From Hominilimicola fabiformis (lineage in GTDB: Bacteria; Bacillota; Clostridia; UBA1381): a stretch of DNA of 64,000 nt. Shown in pieces: positions 33,251 to 42,110 of the stretch. A program made the translations under genes and the position numbers. The notes beneath the pieces were generated by a model, which was not told the origin of the DNA, did no database searches, and was given only the letters and a program-made list of their open reading frames with translations. Where the stretch lies: contig NZ_JAJEQM010000016.1 of the NCBI RefSeq assembly GCF_020687385.1, positions 21,849-85,848 of the forward strand. The letters run 5' to 3'. Every line of letters begins with the position of its first letter. Position 1 is the stretch's first letter.

Positions 33251-33978
33251 TGAACGCAAAAGTTATAGCGGTCTGGGGCGCGAACGGAAGCGGCAAGACC
33301 ACAACAGCGGTTAATCTTGCGTTTTCGCTTTCACAGCGTAATTTCACGGTGGGACTCATTTCTTCAAATATATATTACGGAGAAATGCAGATGCTTTGCG
33401 GCTGTAATGTCCCTGACGACAGAGGAATATATCACGCGCTTATGGGCGGCGAAACAAAGAATATGCTTGTGCAGGCAGGAAAAACATCAGTATTTGTGCT
33501 GTCTGTTCCCGATAAGTTTGATGCTATGCAGCTTACTACCGTATCCGCAAAAAGCGTTAAGGATATGCTTGATGACGCGAATATGCGCTTTGATTATTTA
33601 GTTATTGACGGAAATACTGACTTAAATAATCCCATATCAAGCATAGGAATGACGGAGGCTGACAAGCTTCTTGTTGTTCACCGTCCGTCTGTAAAGGATT
33701 GTTTGTGGCATGACAGTATGAGAAATGTGTTTGATTTGCTTAATCTGTCATACAAGACAGCGCATATCTTAAACGCTCACGATAAGTCGTGCGATTTATC
33801 CGCGTATAAGTCAAGCATCGGTCTGACCTTTGACTTTGAGCTTGGATATGTGGAAAACGCAAATATCTATGCTAATACGGGACAGGCTATTGTATTCCAC
33901 GATTTGAAGCAGGAACGTGAGTACATATCAGGCATGAAAGCGTTGACAAGCTCGGTAATATTGGGAGGGGGACAGTAA
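33250..33978 (+). CDS. TadZ/CpaE-like MinD-family ATPase
   Basis: 242 residues with a complete P-loop VWGANGSGKTTTAVNLA (about 8-24) and a Walker B-like FDYLVIDGNTDL near residue 115. It has no receiver domain. Size, fold and position directly before tadA fit the ATPase part of TadZ/CpaE, which recruits the pilus machine; a general ParA role for the element is an alternative, but the ParB-like gene is 3 kb away and differently paired. Followed after one base by the TadA gene. Confidence 0.78.
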   Translation: MNAKVIAVWGANGSGKTTTAVNLAFSLSQRNFTVGLISSNIYYGEMQMLCGCNVPDDRGIYHALMGGETKNMLVQAGKTSVFVLSVPDKFDAMQLTTVSAKSVKDMLDDANMRFDYLVIDGNTDLNNPISSIGMTEADKLLVVHRPSVKDCLWHDSMRNVFDLLNLSYKTAHILNAHDKSCDLSAYKSSIGLTFDFELGYVENANIYANTGQAIVFHDLKQEREYISGMKALTSSVILGGGQ

Positions 33979-33979
33979 T

Positions 33980-35347
33980 ATGGACGTATTCAACATAAAT
34001 GATTTAATATACAAGGTAAATATCAATACGACTTCTGACACTTCCAATCAACAGACTATGGAATATAAGGACGTGCTGGATAAGATACGGCATATCATAT
34101 CCAAAAATCACTCGGCGGAGCTTATAGACGTTATATACTCACCGTCGGCAGGCGATAAGCTGAAAAATCTCATAATCCGTTATCTTAATCAGAATAAGAT
34201 GTCGGTAGAGGAATGTAAAAACATTTCTATGCTTGCAGACAGGATATACGAGGACATGGCGGGCTTCGGTATTTTAACAAAATATCTTCAGAACGAGGAA
34301 GTAGAAGAGGTTAATATCAATGCTTGGAATTGTATCGAGGTTATCTATCCCGACAGAGTGGAATTGCTGGAGGAAACCTTTGTTTCGCCGGACGATTGTA
34401 TGGATAAAATCAAGAAAATGGTATGGCTCGGCGGCTCTATCATTGACGGTTCCAATCCGAAAGTAGACAGCTATATAGGTGAGGGTGTAAGAATATCGGC
34501 GCTCATTCCGCCGTGTGTCGATAGTAAAACGGGCGGAGTGGCGTCTATAAGGCGGCAAAAGGAAAATGTCATAACACGCAGGCTGATGATTGAGTATGGC
34601 AGCGCAACACCGGAGGAGTTGGAGTTCTTGCCCGTGTGTATCAATAACGGTGTGTCGCTGGCGATTGCAGGAAGTACGGGCAGCGGTAAAACGACAGACC
34701 TTGCATATTTGATTTCGTGTCTGGACAAGAAAAAGAGAATATATACGATTGAGGATACAAGGGAACTGAATATAGCTCAGTATGAGAATGGAAGAATGAC
34801 AAACAGAGTTGTTCAGACGCTCACAAAGGATGCGCCGAATCCGATTACAATGGACGATTTGTTAAAGGAAGCGTTAAGATTTCACCCGTATGCGATTATT
34901 CCCGCAGAAATGCGCGGCGCAGAAGCTATGACAGCGATTGAAGCAGGCAGAACAGGTCATGTTATCATATCCACGCTTCACGCTAATTCAGCGGTAGACG
35001 CGTATAACCGTATTCTTTCAATGTGTGTTGCAACGGGACTTCAATTATCGGAGAATAAAATCCTCGAGTTTATTCTGGAGGCTATTCCGATTGTTCTCTT
35101 TAAAAGACAGCTACCTGACGGGCGGCGTGTATATGATGAAATTTTTGAGGGTACAGGGATAAAGGGCGGTAAGGTCATCGGAAATACCCTGTATAAGTAC
35201 GAGATTGAGAAAAATATATACGGAACTGACGGACAGATTGAAAAAGTAATCGGTCATCATAAGAAGGTCAGCAAGATGTCCGATGAGCTTTTGCACCGCT
35301 TACGCTATGGCGGCGCAAGCGAGGACGCTATAAAACAATTTATGTAA
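33980..35347 (+). CDS. tadA: TadA/CpaF secretion ATPase
   Basis: 455 residues of the PulE/VirB11 superfamily: the hexameric cytoplasmic ATPase powering Tad pilus extension and retraction. N-terminal helical domain (about 1-110), then VEEVNINAWNCIEVI, the Walker A AGSTGSGKTT (about 230-239), Asp box IEDTREL, Walker B region AIIPAEMRGAEAMTAIEAGRTGH (here in part: IIPAEMRG, about 308-315) and the His box. GGGAGG RBS before ATG 33980. Because VirB11 is absent from Gram-positive T4SS, this ATPase might serve both machines; that is inference. Confidence 0.92.
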   Translation: MDVFNINDLIYKVNINTTSDTSNQQTMEYKDVLDKIRHIISKNHSAELIDVIYSPSAGDKLKNLIIRYLNQNKMSVEECKNISMLADRIYEDMAGFGILTKYLQNEEVEEVNINAWNCIEVIYPDRVELLEETFVSPDDCMDKIKKMVWLGGSIIDGSNPKVDSYIGEGVRISALIPPCVDSKTGGVASIRRQKENVITRRLMIEYGSATPEELEFLPVCINNGVSLAIAGSTGSGKTTDLAYLISCLDKKKRIYTIEDTRELNIAQYENGRMTNRVVQTLTKDAPNPITMDDLLKEALRFHPYAIIPAEMRGAEAMTAIEAGRTGHVIISTLHANSAVDAYNRILSMCVATGLQLSENKILEFILEAIPIVLFKRQLPDGRRVYDEIFEGTGIKGGKVIGNTLYKYEIEKNIYGTDGQIEKVIGHHKKVSKMSDELLHRLRYGGASEDAIKQFM

Positions 35348-35363
35348 TGGGAGGTTTTTGAGA

Positions 35364-36269
35364 TTGCAAAATATAATATTGATTATGATATTCGCGCTCC
35401 TACTTACGGGCACATTTTTATTTACCGGAATAAATCCGTTTAGAAGGAAGTCATATATTTCACTGTCTAAGCAGGTACAGGAGGAGAAATTCCGTAATGT
35501 TGACGAGCGGTTCAGCAGGCTGACATTAAAAGACCAAATTATTACAACGGTACAGAATACGGTAGCAATGGGAGGCAGTAATATGAAGATATTTGCCGCT
35601 ATGCTTGCCGTATTCTGTGCGGCAGGGATAGGTATGGGAAAAATGCTTTTTACCGATACGGGACTCGCCTTAGTAACAGGGCTTGCTTTAATTCCCGTCC
35701 CTTACATATTCCTTAAAGTCAAGTCAAGATGGTATAAGCGTAATCAGGATGAGCTTCTTGAAAATACGCTGAGCCTTATAACTAACAGCTATATAAGCTG
35801 TAACGATATTATAAAGGCAGTAAATGAAAACCTGTCAAAGCTTGATGTTCAAAGACCGTTTGCTGAATTTATAACGGACGTAACGCTTATAGACAGTAAT
35901 ATCCGGCGCGGCTTGCGTCGTCTGGAACTGAAGCTCAACAACAAATACTTTTCGGAATGGATTGATATTCTGGTGTTATCGCAGGAAAAGTCGGGTGATA
36001 TGAGGTTTATTCTTCCCGCTGTCATTGACGGTATGAATGACGCAAAGAAATTACAGATAGAGGCTGATACCGTAATGATGAATGTATGGAAGGAATACTT
36101 TATGTCTATCATCTTGGCATTTTCTATAATACCAATACTACGCTTTTCAAATGCTGAATGGTTTAATATTCTTATAAACACGTTTGTCGGAAAGCTGCTT
36201 ATAGTTCTTATGCTTATATTAACAATAATATCAGCATTTTTGACGTTAAGAATAAACAAACCGCTGTAA
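35364..36269 (+). CDS. tadB: TadB-like inner-membrane platform protein
   Basis: 301 residues, type II secretion F (GspF) superfamily. Two hydrophobic segments at about 1-22 and 72-115, a cytoplasmic helical domain with LLENTLSLITNSYISCNDI (about 130-148) and SQEKSGDMRFILPAVIDGM (about 210), and two C-terminal membrane segments. TTG 35364 is chosen since GGGAGG lies nine bases upstream; TTG 35358 is only three bases away. In Tad systems TadB and TadC together form the platform turned by TadA. Confidence 0.85.
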   Translation: MQNIILIMIFALLLTGTFLFTGINPFRRKSYISLSKQVQEEKFRNVDERFSRLTLKDQIITTVQNTVAMGGSNMKIFAAMLAVFCAAGIGMGKMLFTDTGLALVTGLALIPVPYIFLKVKSRWYKRNQDELLENTLSLITNSYISCNDIIKAVNENLSKLDVQRPFAEFITDVTLIDSNIRRGLRRLELKLNNKYFSEWIDILVLSQEKSGDMRFILPAVIDGMNDAKKLQIEADTVMMNVWKEYFMSIILAFSIIPILRFSNAEWFNILINTFVGKLLIVLMLILTIISAFLTLRINKPL

Positions 36270-36287
36270 TGGAAAGGAGAATTTGAT

Positions 36288-37157
36288 ATGACAATAATAA
36301 TAATCTTTATTTTAATTTCAGCGGGGATATTCAGCATTTTAAGCAGTGTGCTGAAGCTTCCGCCATACAGCGCCACGCAAAGGCTCAGAGGTGTTGCAGG
36401 TAAGACCAAAATGACGGAAACGCTCAATCAGCGTTTGCTTCTACCCGTCATGAAGCTTGTCGCTCCGTTTATCCGTCTTGATGATTTCAAGGAACGGAGA
36501 ATGAAAATAAAGCTGGAGCGTGCAGGGATTATCTTTACACCGAAAGAATATTACGCTCGTGCTGTCGTAATGGCGGCGGGTACAGCTATTATAGGTACAT
36601 TGGCAGCAGTTGCTATAATGCCGTCAATGGCTGTAGTGGTATGTATCTTAGCAGTAATAGTGTATTTTCACTTTTTCGGAGAGGTCAATGACCGCTTAAA
36701 GGAAAAAGATGAGCTTATAGAAAGCGAGCTGCCTAAGTTTATACGCGCTATTGTGCAGGGACTTAAAACAGAAAAAGACGTTATAAAGCTGTTGGAAAGC
36801 TACAGTACAATAGCAGGAAAAGGACTTCAATATGATATTGAGGTGCTTGTTCTTGATTTGAAATCAGGAAATTTTGAAAATGCCATGTTGGATTTTGACA
36901 AACGTGTGGGCAATGCCTATATGTCACGACTAACCAAAGCGCTTATAGCAGTAAACAGAGGTGATAATCAGGAGGCGGCGCTCAATCACTTGTTATCCGA
37001 TATGTCGCTATTATCGCATGAAACAATGCAAAGAGAGTTAAATAAACGTCCGGGCAGAGTTAAGATGATGGTTATTCCTATCGTAGTTATCGGTATATTT
37101 ACGCTGTTCTATGTAGTGGGAGTAAACCTCTTTAATTCTTTGGGCGGAATAATGTAA
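36288..37157 (+). CDS. tadC: TadC-like inner-membrane platform protein
   Basis: 289 residues, GspF superfamily. Membrane segments at about 1-18, 95-130 and 262-285; a central cytoplasmic domain with ELPKFIRAIVQGLKTEKDVI (about 146-165), and NRGDNQEAALNHLLSDM near 223. AAAGGAG RBS. It follows tadB after 18 bases, as in canonical tad loci. Confidence 0.85.
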   Translation: MTIIIIFILISAGIFSILSSVLKLPPYSATQRLRGVAGKTKMTETLNQRLLLPVMKLVAPFIRLDDFKERRMKIKLERAGIIFTPKEYYARAVVMAAGTAIIGTLAAVAIMPSMAVVVCILAVIVYFHFFGEVNDRLKEKDELIESELPKFIRAIVQGLKTEKDVIKLLESYSTIAGKGLQYDIEVLVLDLKSGNFENAMLDFDKRVGNAYMSRLTKALIAVNRGDNQEAALNHLLSDMSLLSHETMQRELNKRPGRVKMMVIPIVVIGIFTLFYVVGVNLFNSLGGIM

Positions 37158-37175
37158 AAGAAAGGATTTGACAGA

Positions 37176-37397
37176 ATGAATAAATTACTTGTAAAAACAA
37201 AGCTTGCAAAGGATAAGTTTATGAGAAATGCAAAGCGCGTTATTAAGAATACCGAAGGCGACCAGATTACGGGCTGGCTTATCGTTATACTTATTGTTGT
37301 TGTAGTCGGCGCGTTCTTCATGAAAAACTATCAGGACGCAATCGTGGAGGTCTGGGACGGAGTAATCGCTAAGATTAAATCGGCGTTCGGTATATAA
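37176..37397 (+). CDS. Flp-type pilin
   Basis: 73 residues: a basic leader (about 1-28), one hydrophobic segment (about 33-50) and a short tail, the architecture of Flp major pilins. The predicted processing site is after Gly in NTEGDQITGW. In classical Flp pilins Glu5 and Tyr6 follow the cleaved Gly; here these positions are Gly and Trp, so the motif is divergent. Strong AAAGGA RBS, as expected for a highly expressed subunit. It lies 18 bases after tadC. Confidence 0.75.
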   Translation: MNKLLVKTKLAKDKFMRNAKRVIKNTEGDQITGWLIVILIVVVVGAFFMKNYQDAIVEVWDGVIAKIKSAFGI

Positions 37398-37401
37398 AGC
37401 A

Positions 37402-37869
37402 ATGAAAAAAGAAATACAGAAGAAAAGCAGGCGTTTGTCTGCTTTTCTTAAAGTAAAGAAAAAAGGCAGCGCGTATTATGAGCTTATCATCAAAACGCTT
37501 GTATTCATCACGCTGATTGCTACGGCTGTTTCATTTTTCAGTATATTTACCGTATATCTGAATTTGAATTATACCTGCAGACGCGTGGTGCGTGAGATAG
37601 AAATATCGGGACAGGTAACGTCAAATACAAATGCCTTGTTTGCTACGCTGAAAAATAACACGAACATAGGCGCGGGCGCGAATATGTCTGTAAGCGCAAG
37701 CTATTTCAATGCGGCTCAGAAAAAGATACAGCTACGCAACACGTTTGATGTGACTTGCACAACAAGCTATCGTTTTGACGTGTTTACTCCATTGGGACGC
37801 GATCCGATAGGCTTTACTATTCCAATGAAGGTCAGAATGACAGGAATGAGTGAGAAGTTTTGGAAATGA
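37402..37869 (+). CDS. TadE-like pseudopilin (DUF4320-type)
   Basis: 155 residues. A 21-residue basic leader ends in KKKGSAYYELIIKTL: a type IV prepilin site with Gly-1 and Glu+5, then a membrane segment (about 28-52) and an extracytoplasmic domain with two Cys. TadE/TadF pseudopilins are needed for Flp pilus assembly. Similar proteins in Clostridia are filed as DUF4320, from memory. It overlaps the prepilin peptidase gene. Confidence 0.75.
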   Translation: MKKEIQKKSRRLSAFLKVKKKGSAYYELIIKTLVFITLIATAVSFFSIFTVYLNLNYTCRRVVREIEISGQVTSNTNALFATLKNNTNIGAGANMSVSASYFNAAQKKIQLRNTFDVTCTTSYRFDVFTPLGRDPIGFTIPMKVRMTGMSEKFWK

Positions 37870-38312
37870 TATATATTACATACATAGTTACATTCATAAT
37901 TCTTGTATTCTATTCGGTATTGGATATTAAGTACAGGGAAATTCCCGCGTGGCTTTTGTATGCAGGGACAGTGGTTGTATTTGCTCTTGGTATTGCATCA
38001 AGAGTTATTATACAAGCGGATATTATCGGATATGTAATCATATCATCGGCAATCTACGGCGTTATATGTTTAATGGTAAAAATATTAAAGAAATGGGTGG
38101 GAGAAGCCGACTTTGATGTAATATTTGTGATATATCTTGCAATAGGCGCACGGAATATGTGTTTATTCTCATTTTCAATGTTTGTGCTTAGCGGAGTAAT
38201 GTATGCGTGGCTTGCTGTGCGAAAATCTGACAGGGACAGGCGCCTGCCGCTTATCCCTGTTTTGACAGCCGCGTATGTAATGACTATAATCTTGGGAGGC
38301 GGTGTGTATTGA
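37866..38312 (+). CDS. Prepilin peptidase TadV/CpaA (first copy)
   Basis: 148 residues, about six hydrophobic segments. Aspartyl protease of family A24: the first catalytic Asp in LDIKYREIP (near residue 20) and the second in the GxxD-type loop GEADFDV (near residue 76). It would remove the leader of the Flp-like and TadE-like proteins encoded just upstream. ATG 37866 overlaps the TGA of the TadE-like gene (ATGA); a TTG at 37860 is possible. Confidence 0.85.
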   Translation: MIYITYIVTFIILVFYSVLDIKYREIPAWLLYAGTVVVFALGIASRVIIQADIIGYVIISSAIYGVICLMVKILKKWVGEADFDVIFVIYLAIGARNMCLFSFSMFVLSGVMYAWLAVRKSDRDRRLPLIPVLTAAYVMTIILGGGVY

Positions 38313-38782
38313 TAAAATTAAAAGAAAAGCTTGCAAAAAAGAAAAAGGGCAGCGGTCTATTATTGGTTATGATACTTGTATTCTTTATGATAACCTTTAT
38401 AGTAACGGTTGGCGAGTTTTACAGAGTTCATATTATGCAGCAGGAAATAGAAATGCACCTGCAAAGGACGGTAAACTGTGCTGTTGAGTATGCGATGGGC
38501 GATTCGTACAGACAGGATAAGATAGTAAATCTTAATGTCGGACTTGCAAAAAACAAGTTCTATAAATTTCTCGGCGATGATATGGGCTTAGACAGCTATA
38601 ACCGAAAATATAGAGATGGGAAGTTTATATACAGGCTGAATTTCACCAGTGTAAACGGAACGAGCAATCCGGCAGTATTCACTGTGAAAGGGTACGCGAC
38701 TGCAAGGAGTTTATTCTCATTTTTAATCGGAGAAATTGAGATACCATTCAATATATCTTCAACGAATTTTCGTATGGATTAA
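38309..38782 (+). CDS. Second TadE/TadF-like pseudopilin
   Basis: 157 residues from TTG 38309, overlapping the peptidase gene by four bases. Basic leader KLKEKLAKKKKGSG with a Gly that could be the processing site, then a hydrophobic segment (about 15-36) and a soluble domain. The Glu+5 of the prepilin motif is not present (GSGLLLV), so processing is uncertain. Position and topology fit a minor pseudopilin of the Tad module. Last gene before a 295-base gap. Confidence 0.65.
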   Translation: MIKLKEKLAKKKKGSGLLLVMILVFFMITFIVTVGEFYRVHIMQQEIEMHLQRTVNCAVEYAMGDSYRQDKIVNLNVGLAKNKFYKFLGDDMGLDSYNRKYRDGKFIYRLNFTSVNGTSNPAVFTVKGYATARSLFSFLIGEIEIPFNISSTNFRMD

Positions 38783-39077
38783 AACTGATTAAATTTTCGC
38801 ATATCACCACTTTCGCAAGCTTGAAGTACCTGTGTACGACTGCGCCCGCTCACGCGGCAATCTGCAAAAATTTCTTTCAGTTTAAAAAATACGGAAGAAC
38901 AAATTTAAAAAAAGTTTTGTACTAAAAATGCCGAAAAACCGCATAGGTATGCGATTTCATTTTTACGGAAGTACATTTTTGTAAATAGTTCTTGACATTG
39001 GTACTCAGTGCTGATATAAATAGAATACAAGCTTGTAACACTTATATTAAAAACGATTTGAAAAGGAGGAAAAGACA
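38783..39077. other. Intergenic gap between pilus genes and secreted-protein genes
   Basis: 295 bases without a gene. It contains a 6-bp palindrome CGCATA-GG-TATGCG (38940-38953), and a strong promoter at 38992-39020. No clear terminator for the Tad operon is seen. It probably separates two transcription units. Confidence 0.5.
38992..39020 (+). promoter_or_regulatory. Internal promoter for the secreted-protein/T4SS operon
   Basis: TTGACA (38992-38997), 17-bp spacer, TATAAA (39015-39020), about 58 bases before the stalk-domain protein gene. Confidence 0.85.
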
Positions 39078-39932
39078 ATGAAAAGGATTTTAACTTTATT
39101 GCTGACAATGATGATGCTTGCGATTTTAAGCACAAGCTATGCGGTGGCAGAAGAAACACCTGATATTACGGTAACGCTTGACGGAAATAAAATTGATTTC
39201 CCAGACGCAAAGCCGTATCTGTATAAAGACAGAACGCTTGTTCCTATACGCTTTATTAGTGAGGCTATGGGCGCTGATGTATCTTGGAACAGCGGAGAAC
39301 AGGAAGTAACTATTGTAAAGGGTAAGGATACGATAATTACTCATATATTATCATCAAGGGCGACACTGAACGGTGTGTTATATACATTTGATGTGCCTGC
39401 AATGATAAAAGCAGACAGAACATTTGTACCGCTGAGGTTTGTTGCGGAAATGCTGAATTGTGATGTGGATTGGGACGAGAATACATATACTGTAACGATA
39501 ACATCTCCGCTCGAACCTGTGGCATTTCCCGAACCCGAACTGACAGTACATTTTCCTGAAAATCCATACGAGGGTAAGTTGTTTTGGATAACGATGGATA
39601 ATGTCAGAGATTATTCGGATTGTGATAATTACCAATTTAAGATTGATTTCATTACTCCGTCAGAGTTTAATATTTATGACGAAGATATGGGTGCAATACT
39701 TGGCTGGGAAACGCATAATCGTAATCAGTGGAGAAATGCAAAAAAGAATGGTGATGAAATATTTAGTGTAAGCGCAGAATACTATACCACAAGGGAAAAC
39801 AAGACAACGTTTGAATTAAAGGACGGAATGCCTATGGAGTTTACATTAAGCGTTAAGCGTTTATGCAGCGGAGAGGTAAAGGAATATCACTATACGGAAA
39901 CCTTTAAGTATCCGTATCCCGCAAAGGATTAA
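39078..39932 (+). CDS. Secreted protein with copper-amine-oxidase-like stalk domain
   Basis: 284 residues. Signal peptide about 1-25 (MKRILTLLLTMMMLAILSTS, cleaved after AVA). Residues 28-140 carry two copies of the pattern DRTLVPIRFISEAMGADVSW / DRTFVPLRFVAEMLNCDVDW, the Cu_amine_oxidN1 stalk module common in Clostridia and Bacilli surface proteins, where it has no oxidase activity. Residues 150-284 are a beta-rich domain with no recognised family. GGAGG RBS; first gene after a strong promoter. Probably sits in the envelope and supports or coats the transfer machine. Confidence 0.82.
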   Translation: MKRILTLLLTMMMLAILSTSYAVAEETPDITVTLDGNKIDFPDAKPYLYKDRTLVPIRFISEAMGADVSWNSGEQEVTIVKGKDTIITHILSSRATLNGVLYTFDVPAMIKADRTFVPLRFVAEMLNCDVDWDENTYTVTITSPLEPVAFPEPELTVHFPENPYEGKLFWITMDNVRDYSDCDNYQFKIDFITPSEFNIYDEDMGAILGWETHNRNQWRNAKKNGDEIFSVSAEYYTTRENKTTFELKDGMPMEFTLSVKRLCSGEVKEYHYTETFKYPYPAKD

Positions 39933-39945
39933 GGAGGTTTGATAA

Positions 39946-41724
39946 ATGAATATACGAAAAGCTTTAACGGCTGTCGCAATGACAGCCGTTTTTCTATGCT
40001 CAAATATTGCAGTAAATGCAGATTACAGTGATGAATATGCAGATAAAGATTATCGCCATCAATCTGTATATAATTTATATGGCGAAGCTGTAAAAAAGCC
40101 AATAGCAAAGTTCCGTATTATCCGTATGCGAGACGGAGAGATAAAGGATATGCTTGAAAGCTATTCGGATAATGATTTGAGTACCGAGTTTCCTGCTATG
40201 CAGTGCTATGTGGGCGATACCATAGTATTTGAGGATTTAAGTGATCCAATGGACGGAAATGCTATCAAGGTTTGGGATTTTCAATACTACGGAGCTTTGG
40301 GCGACAGTTATCACGAGTATAATTACAATATACTTAATTCATCAAAGTTTGAATTAACCGAGCCGGGCGAAACAGCGTTTTTTCTATGCGTTAAAAGTGA
40401 TGTTCCAACACAGGTAGGCTCGCTTGACCCTTGGTCCGACAACGGAAATCATCAGTCAATAGGCATAAACAGATGGTTCCCACAGGGAATGTATTGGTAT
40501 TTTGCCACTGCAAGAGTAATTGTAAGCGCGTCACCTGAAGCAAAGGTGAATGTGAAGTATTGGGATGTTCCGCATAACAAAGTATTTTATGAAGAACAGC
40601 GCAGTTTGGGCGAAATGATAGGAGACCAGACGGTAAAGACCAATATCCATATCACTGATTGGGAGGGCTACGAATACAGCGGCTGGAATGTTCGACCTGA
40701 AGGACAGGATATTCAGTATTCGGGTACAGAGCGTGACGTCGGAATAGAGCTTGCTCCGTGGATGCCTGTTAAGGACTTGAACATTGAATACTATCCATAT
40801 ATTGATACCGAGCTTAGAGTTCGGTATTGGGACAGTGAAGCGGGACGCATTATGAGTGAGGAAACAATACCGGGTGAGCAGGTAGTGCGAGATAAGAAAA
40901 CCACAATTACATATACTCCGCAGGATATTGAAGGGTATGACTATGGAGGCTGGAGCATACAGTTGCCGGATAGCAGTATTCCTGAAACGGGAGATAAAAA
41001 GCCTGTTTTAGTTGAGTTTGACGGTGCTAATCCGATAAAATATCTAAACATAAAGTGCTATCCTAAAGACGGTATTAAGCCACCGCCATCAACGGGCGGC
41101 ACTGGCGGCGGAAGTGATATTATAAAGCCATCGGGAGTATGCGACGGTGAGATTGAATGGACGGAAACAGATTCGCATAGAGTCCGATACGGAAGTTACA
41201 GTGACGGTACTCCGAAATACAGGACGTGTTATCATACCTTTACATACAGGACAACTTTAAGTGCTGATGCAACGGTTACTCCGTCAACCTTTAAATCGGG
41301 CTACGGTTTTGAAACAAAGGTCAATTACAGTATAAAGACAAAGCTTATTGACAATGACGGTGATTATTGTTCAAGCTGGGGCAACAGCAGAAGCACCACG
41401 AGTAAAGTCAAAGACCCGACAAAGGCTACGGTATATATTCCGTGGAATGTGATAAACAGGCTTGGCACACAGTCAAAATCAATCGCTATGGAGAAAAGCG
41501 GAAAGGGCTTTCAGTTGCCGAAAAGTCCCATATCAGAAGCAGGCGCAAGAAAGATATATACAGATGTTGCGCTTGCAGGGACAAAGGAAGAGCCTGCAAG
41601 CCATAGCTTTGATATATATATTTCGGGCGGCGGTGTCGGCAATATAGAGTTCTGTAAGAAGTTATCCAAGACTATTACCATAAACGGCGATATGTATGAG
41701 GATGATTTTTCATCAATGAGTTAA
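39946..41724 (+). CDS. Large secreted protein with MucBP-like repeats
   Basis: 592 residues. Signal peptide about 1-25 (cut after VNA). Residues 55-200 look like a PKD-type beta domain (CYVGDTIVFEDLSDP). Two repeats near 200-265 and 285-355 share the pattern VKYWD..../VRYWDSEAGRIMSEE with EGYEYSGWNV / EGYDYGGWSI, resembling MucBP-like modules of Gram-positive adhesins. A Gly/Pro linker (about 372-385) leads to a C-terminal beta domain. No sortase motif or membrane anchor is visible. Its TAA shares a base with the ATG of the second prepilin peptidase gene. Function unknown; a pilus-tip or surface adhesin would fit. Confidence 0.7.
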   Translation: MNIRKALTAVAMTAVFLCSNIAVNADYSDEYADKDYRHQSVYNLYGEAVKKPIAKFRIIRMRDGEIKDMLESYSDNDLSTEFPAMQCYVGDTIVFEDLSDPMDGNAIKVWDFQYYGALGDSYHEYNYNILNSSKFELTEPGETAFFLCVKSDVPTQVGSLDPWSDNGNHQSIGINRWFPQGMYWYFATARVIVSASPEAKVNVKYWDVPHNKVFYEEQRSLGEMIGDQTVKTNIHITDWEGYEYSGWNVRPEGQDIQYSGTERDVGIELAPWMPVKDLNIEYYPYIDTELRVRYWDSEAGRIMSEETIPGEQVVRDKKTTITYTPQDIEGYDYGGWSIQLPDSSIPETGDKKPVLVEFDGANPIKYLNIKCYPKDGIKPPPSTGGTGGGSDIIKPSGVCDGEIEWTETDSHRVRYGSYSDGTPKYRTCYHTFTYRTTLSADATVTPSTFKSGYGFETKVNYSIKTKLIDNDGDYCSSWGNSRSTTSKVKDPTKATVYIPWNVINRLGTQSKSIAMEKSGKGFQLPKSPISEAGARKIYTDVALAGTKEEPASHSFDIYISGGGVGNIEFCKKLSKTITINGDMYEDDFSSMS

Positions 41725-42107
41725 TGCTATTTACTATATTACTTTTGTATGCGGCATATACGGATTATACAAGACGCGAGATACCCAATAGCGTAATACT
41801 CAGTATGTATGCCTTATCGGTATTCAGTAATGCGTCTGTATTTGACAAGGTAACGGGATTGTTTCTCTTAACACTCCCGCTTTTTTTTGTTGCCTTGAAA
41901 TATGACGGTATGAAGGGAGGTGATGTCAAATTCCTTTCGGCAGCCGGAGCGTATCTCGGACTTTATGAGCTTTCTTTAGTTCTTATCCCTACGACTGTAA
42001 CGGCGGTTTTGTATGGATACATTAAGTCTGAGAAAAGCGTTCCGCTTGCCTTTGTATTCTGTATAGGGTACATCATTAAAGCCGTAATATTTTTGAAGGG
42101 AGGTTAG
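41724..42107 (+). CDS. Prepilin peptidase TadV/CpaA (second copy)
   Basis: 127 residues, family A24. First catalytic Asp in YTDYTRREIPNS (near residue 13), second in the canonical GMKGGDVKFL loop (near 67). This copy has the textbook GxGD-type motif, unlike the first. Overlaps the upstream gene by one base. Two prepilin peptidases within 4 kb suggest two substrate classes or duplication. Confidence 0.85.
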   Translation: MLFTILLLYAAYTDYTRREIPNSVILSMYALSVFSNASVFDKVTGLFLLTLPLFFVALKYDGMKGGDVKFLSAAGAYLGLYELSLVLIPTTVTAVLYGYIKSEKSVPLAFVFCIGYIIKAVIFLKGG

Positions 42108-42110
42108 CGG

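Noticed and set aside
29312..33978. ParB-like gene and the MinD-like gene as a parAB partition pair
   Set aside because: They are 3 kb apart, and the MinD-like gene sits between cpaB and tadA, the place of tadZ; the ParB-like gene is coupled to a PP-loop enzyme instead.
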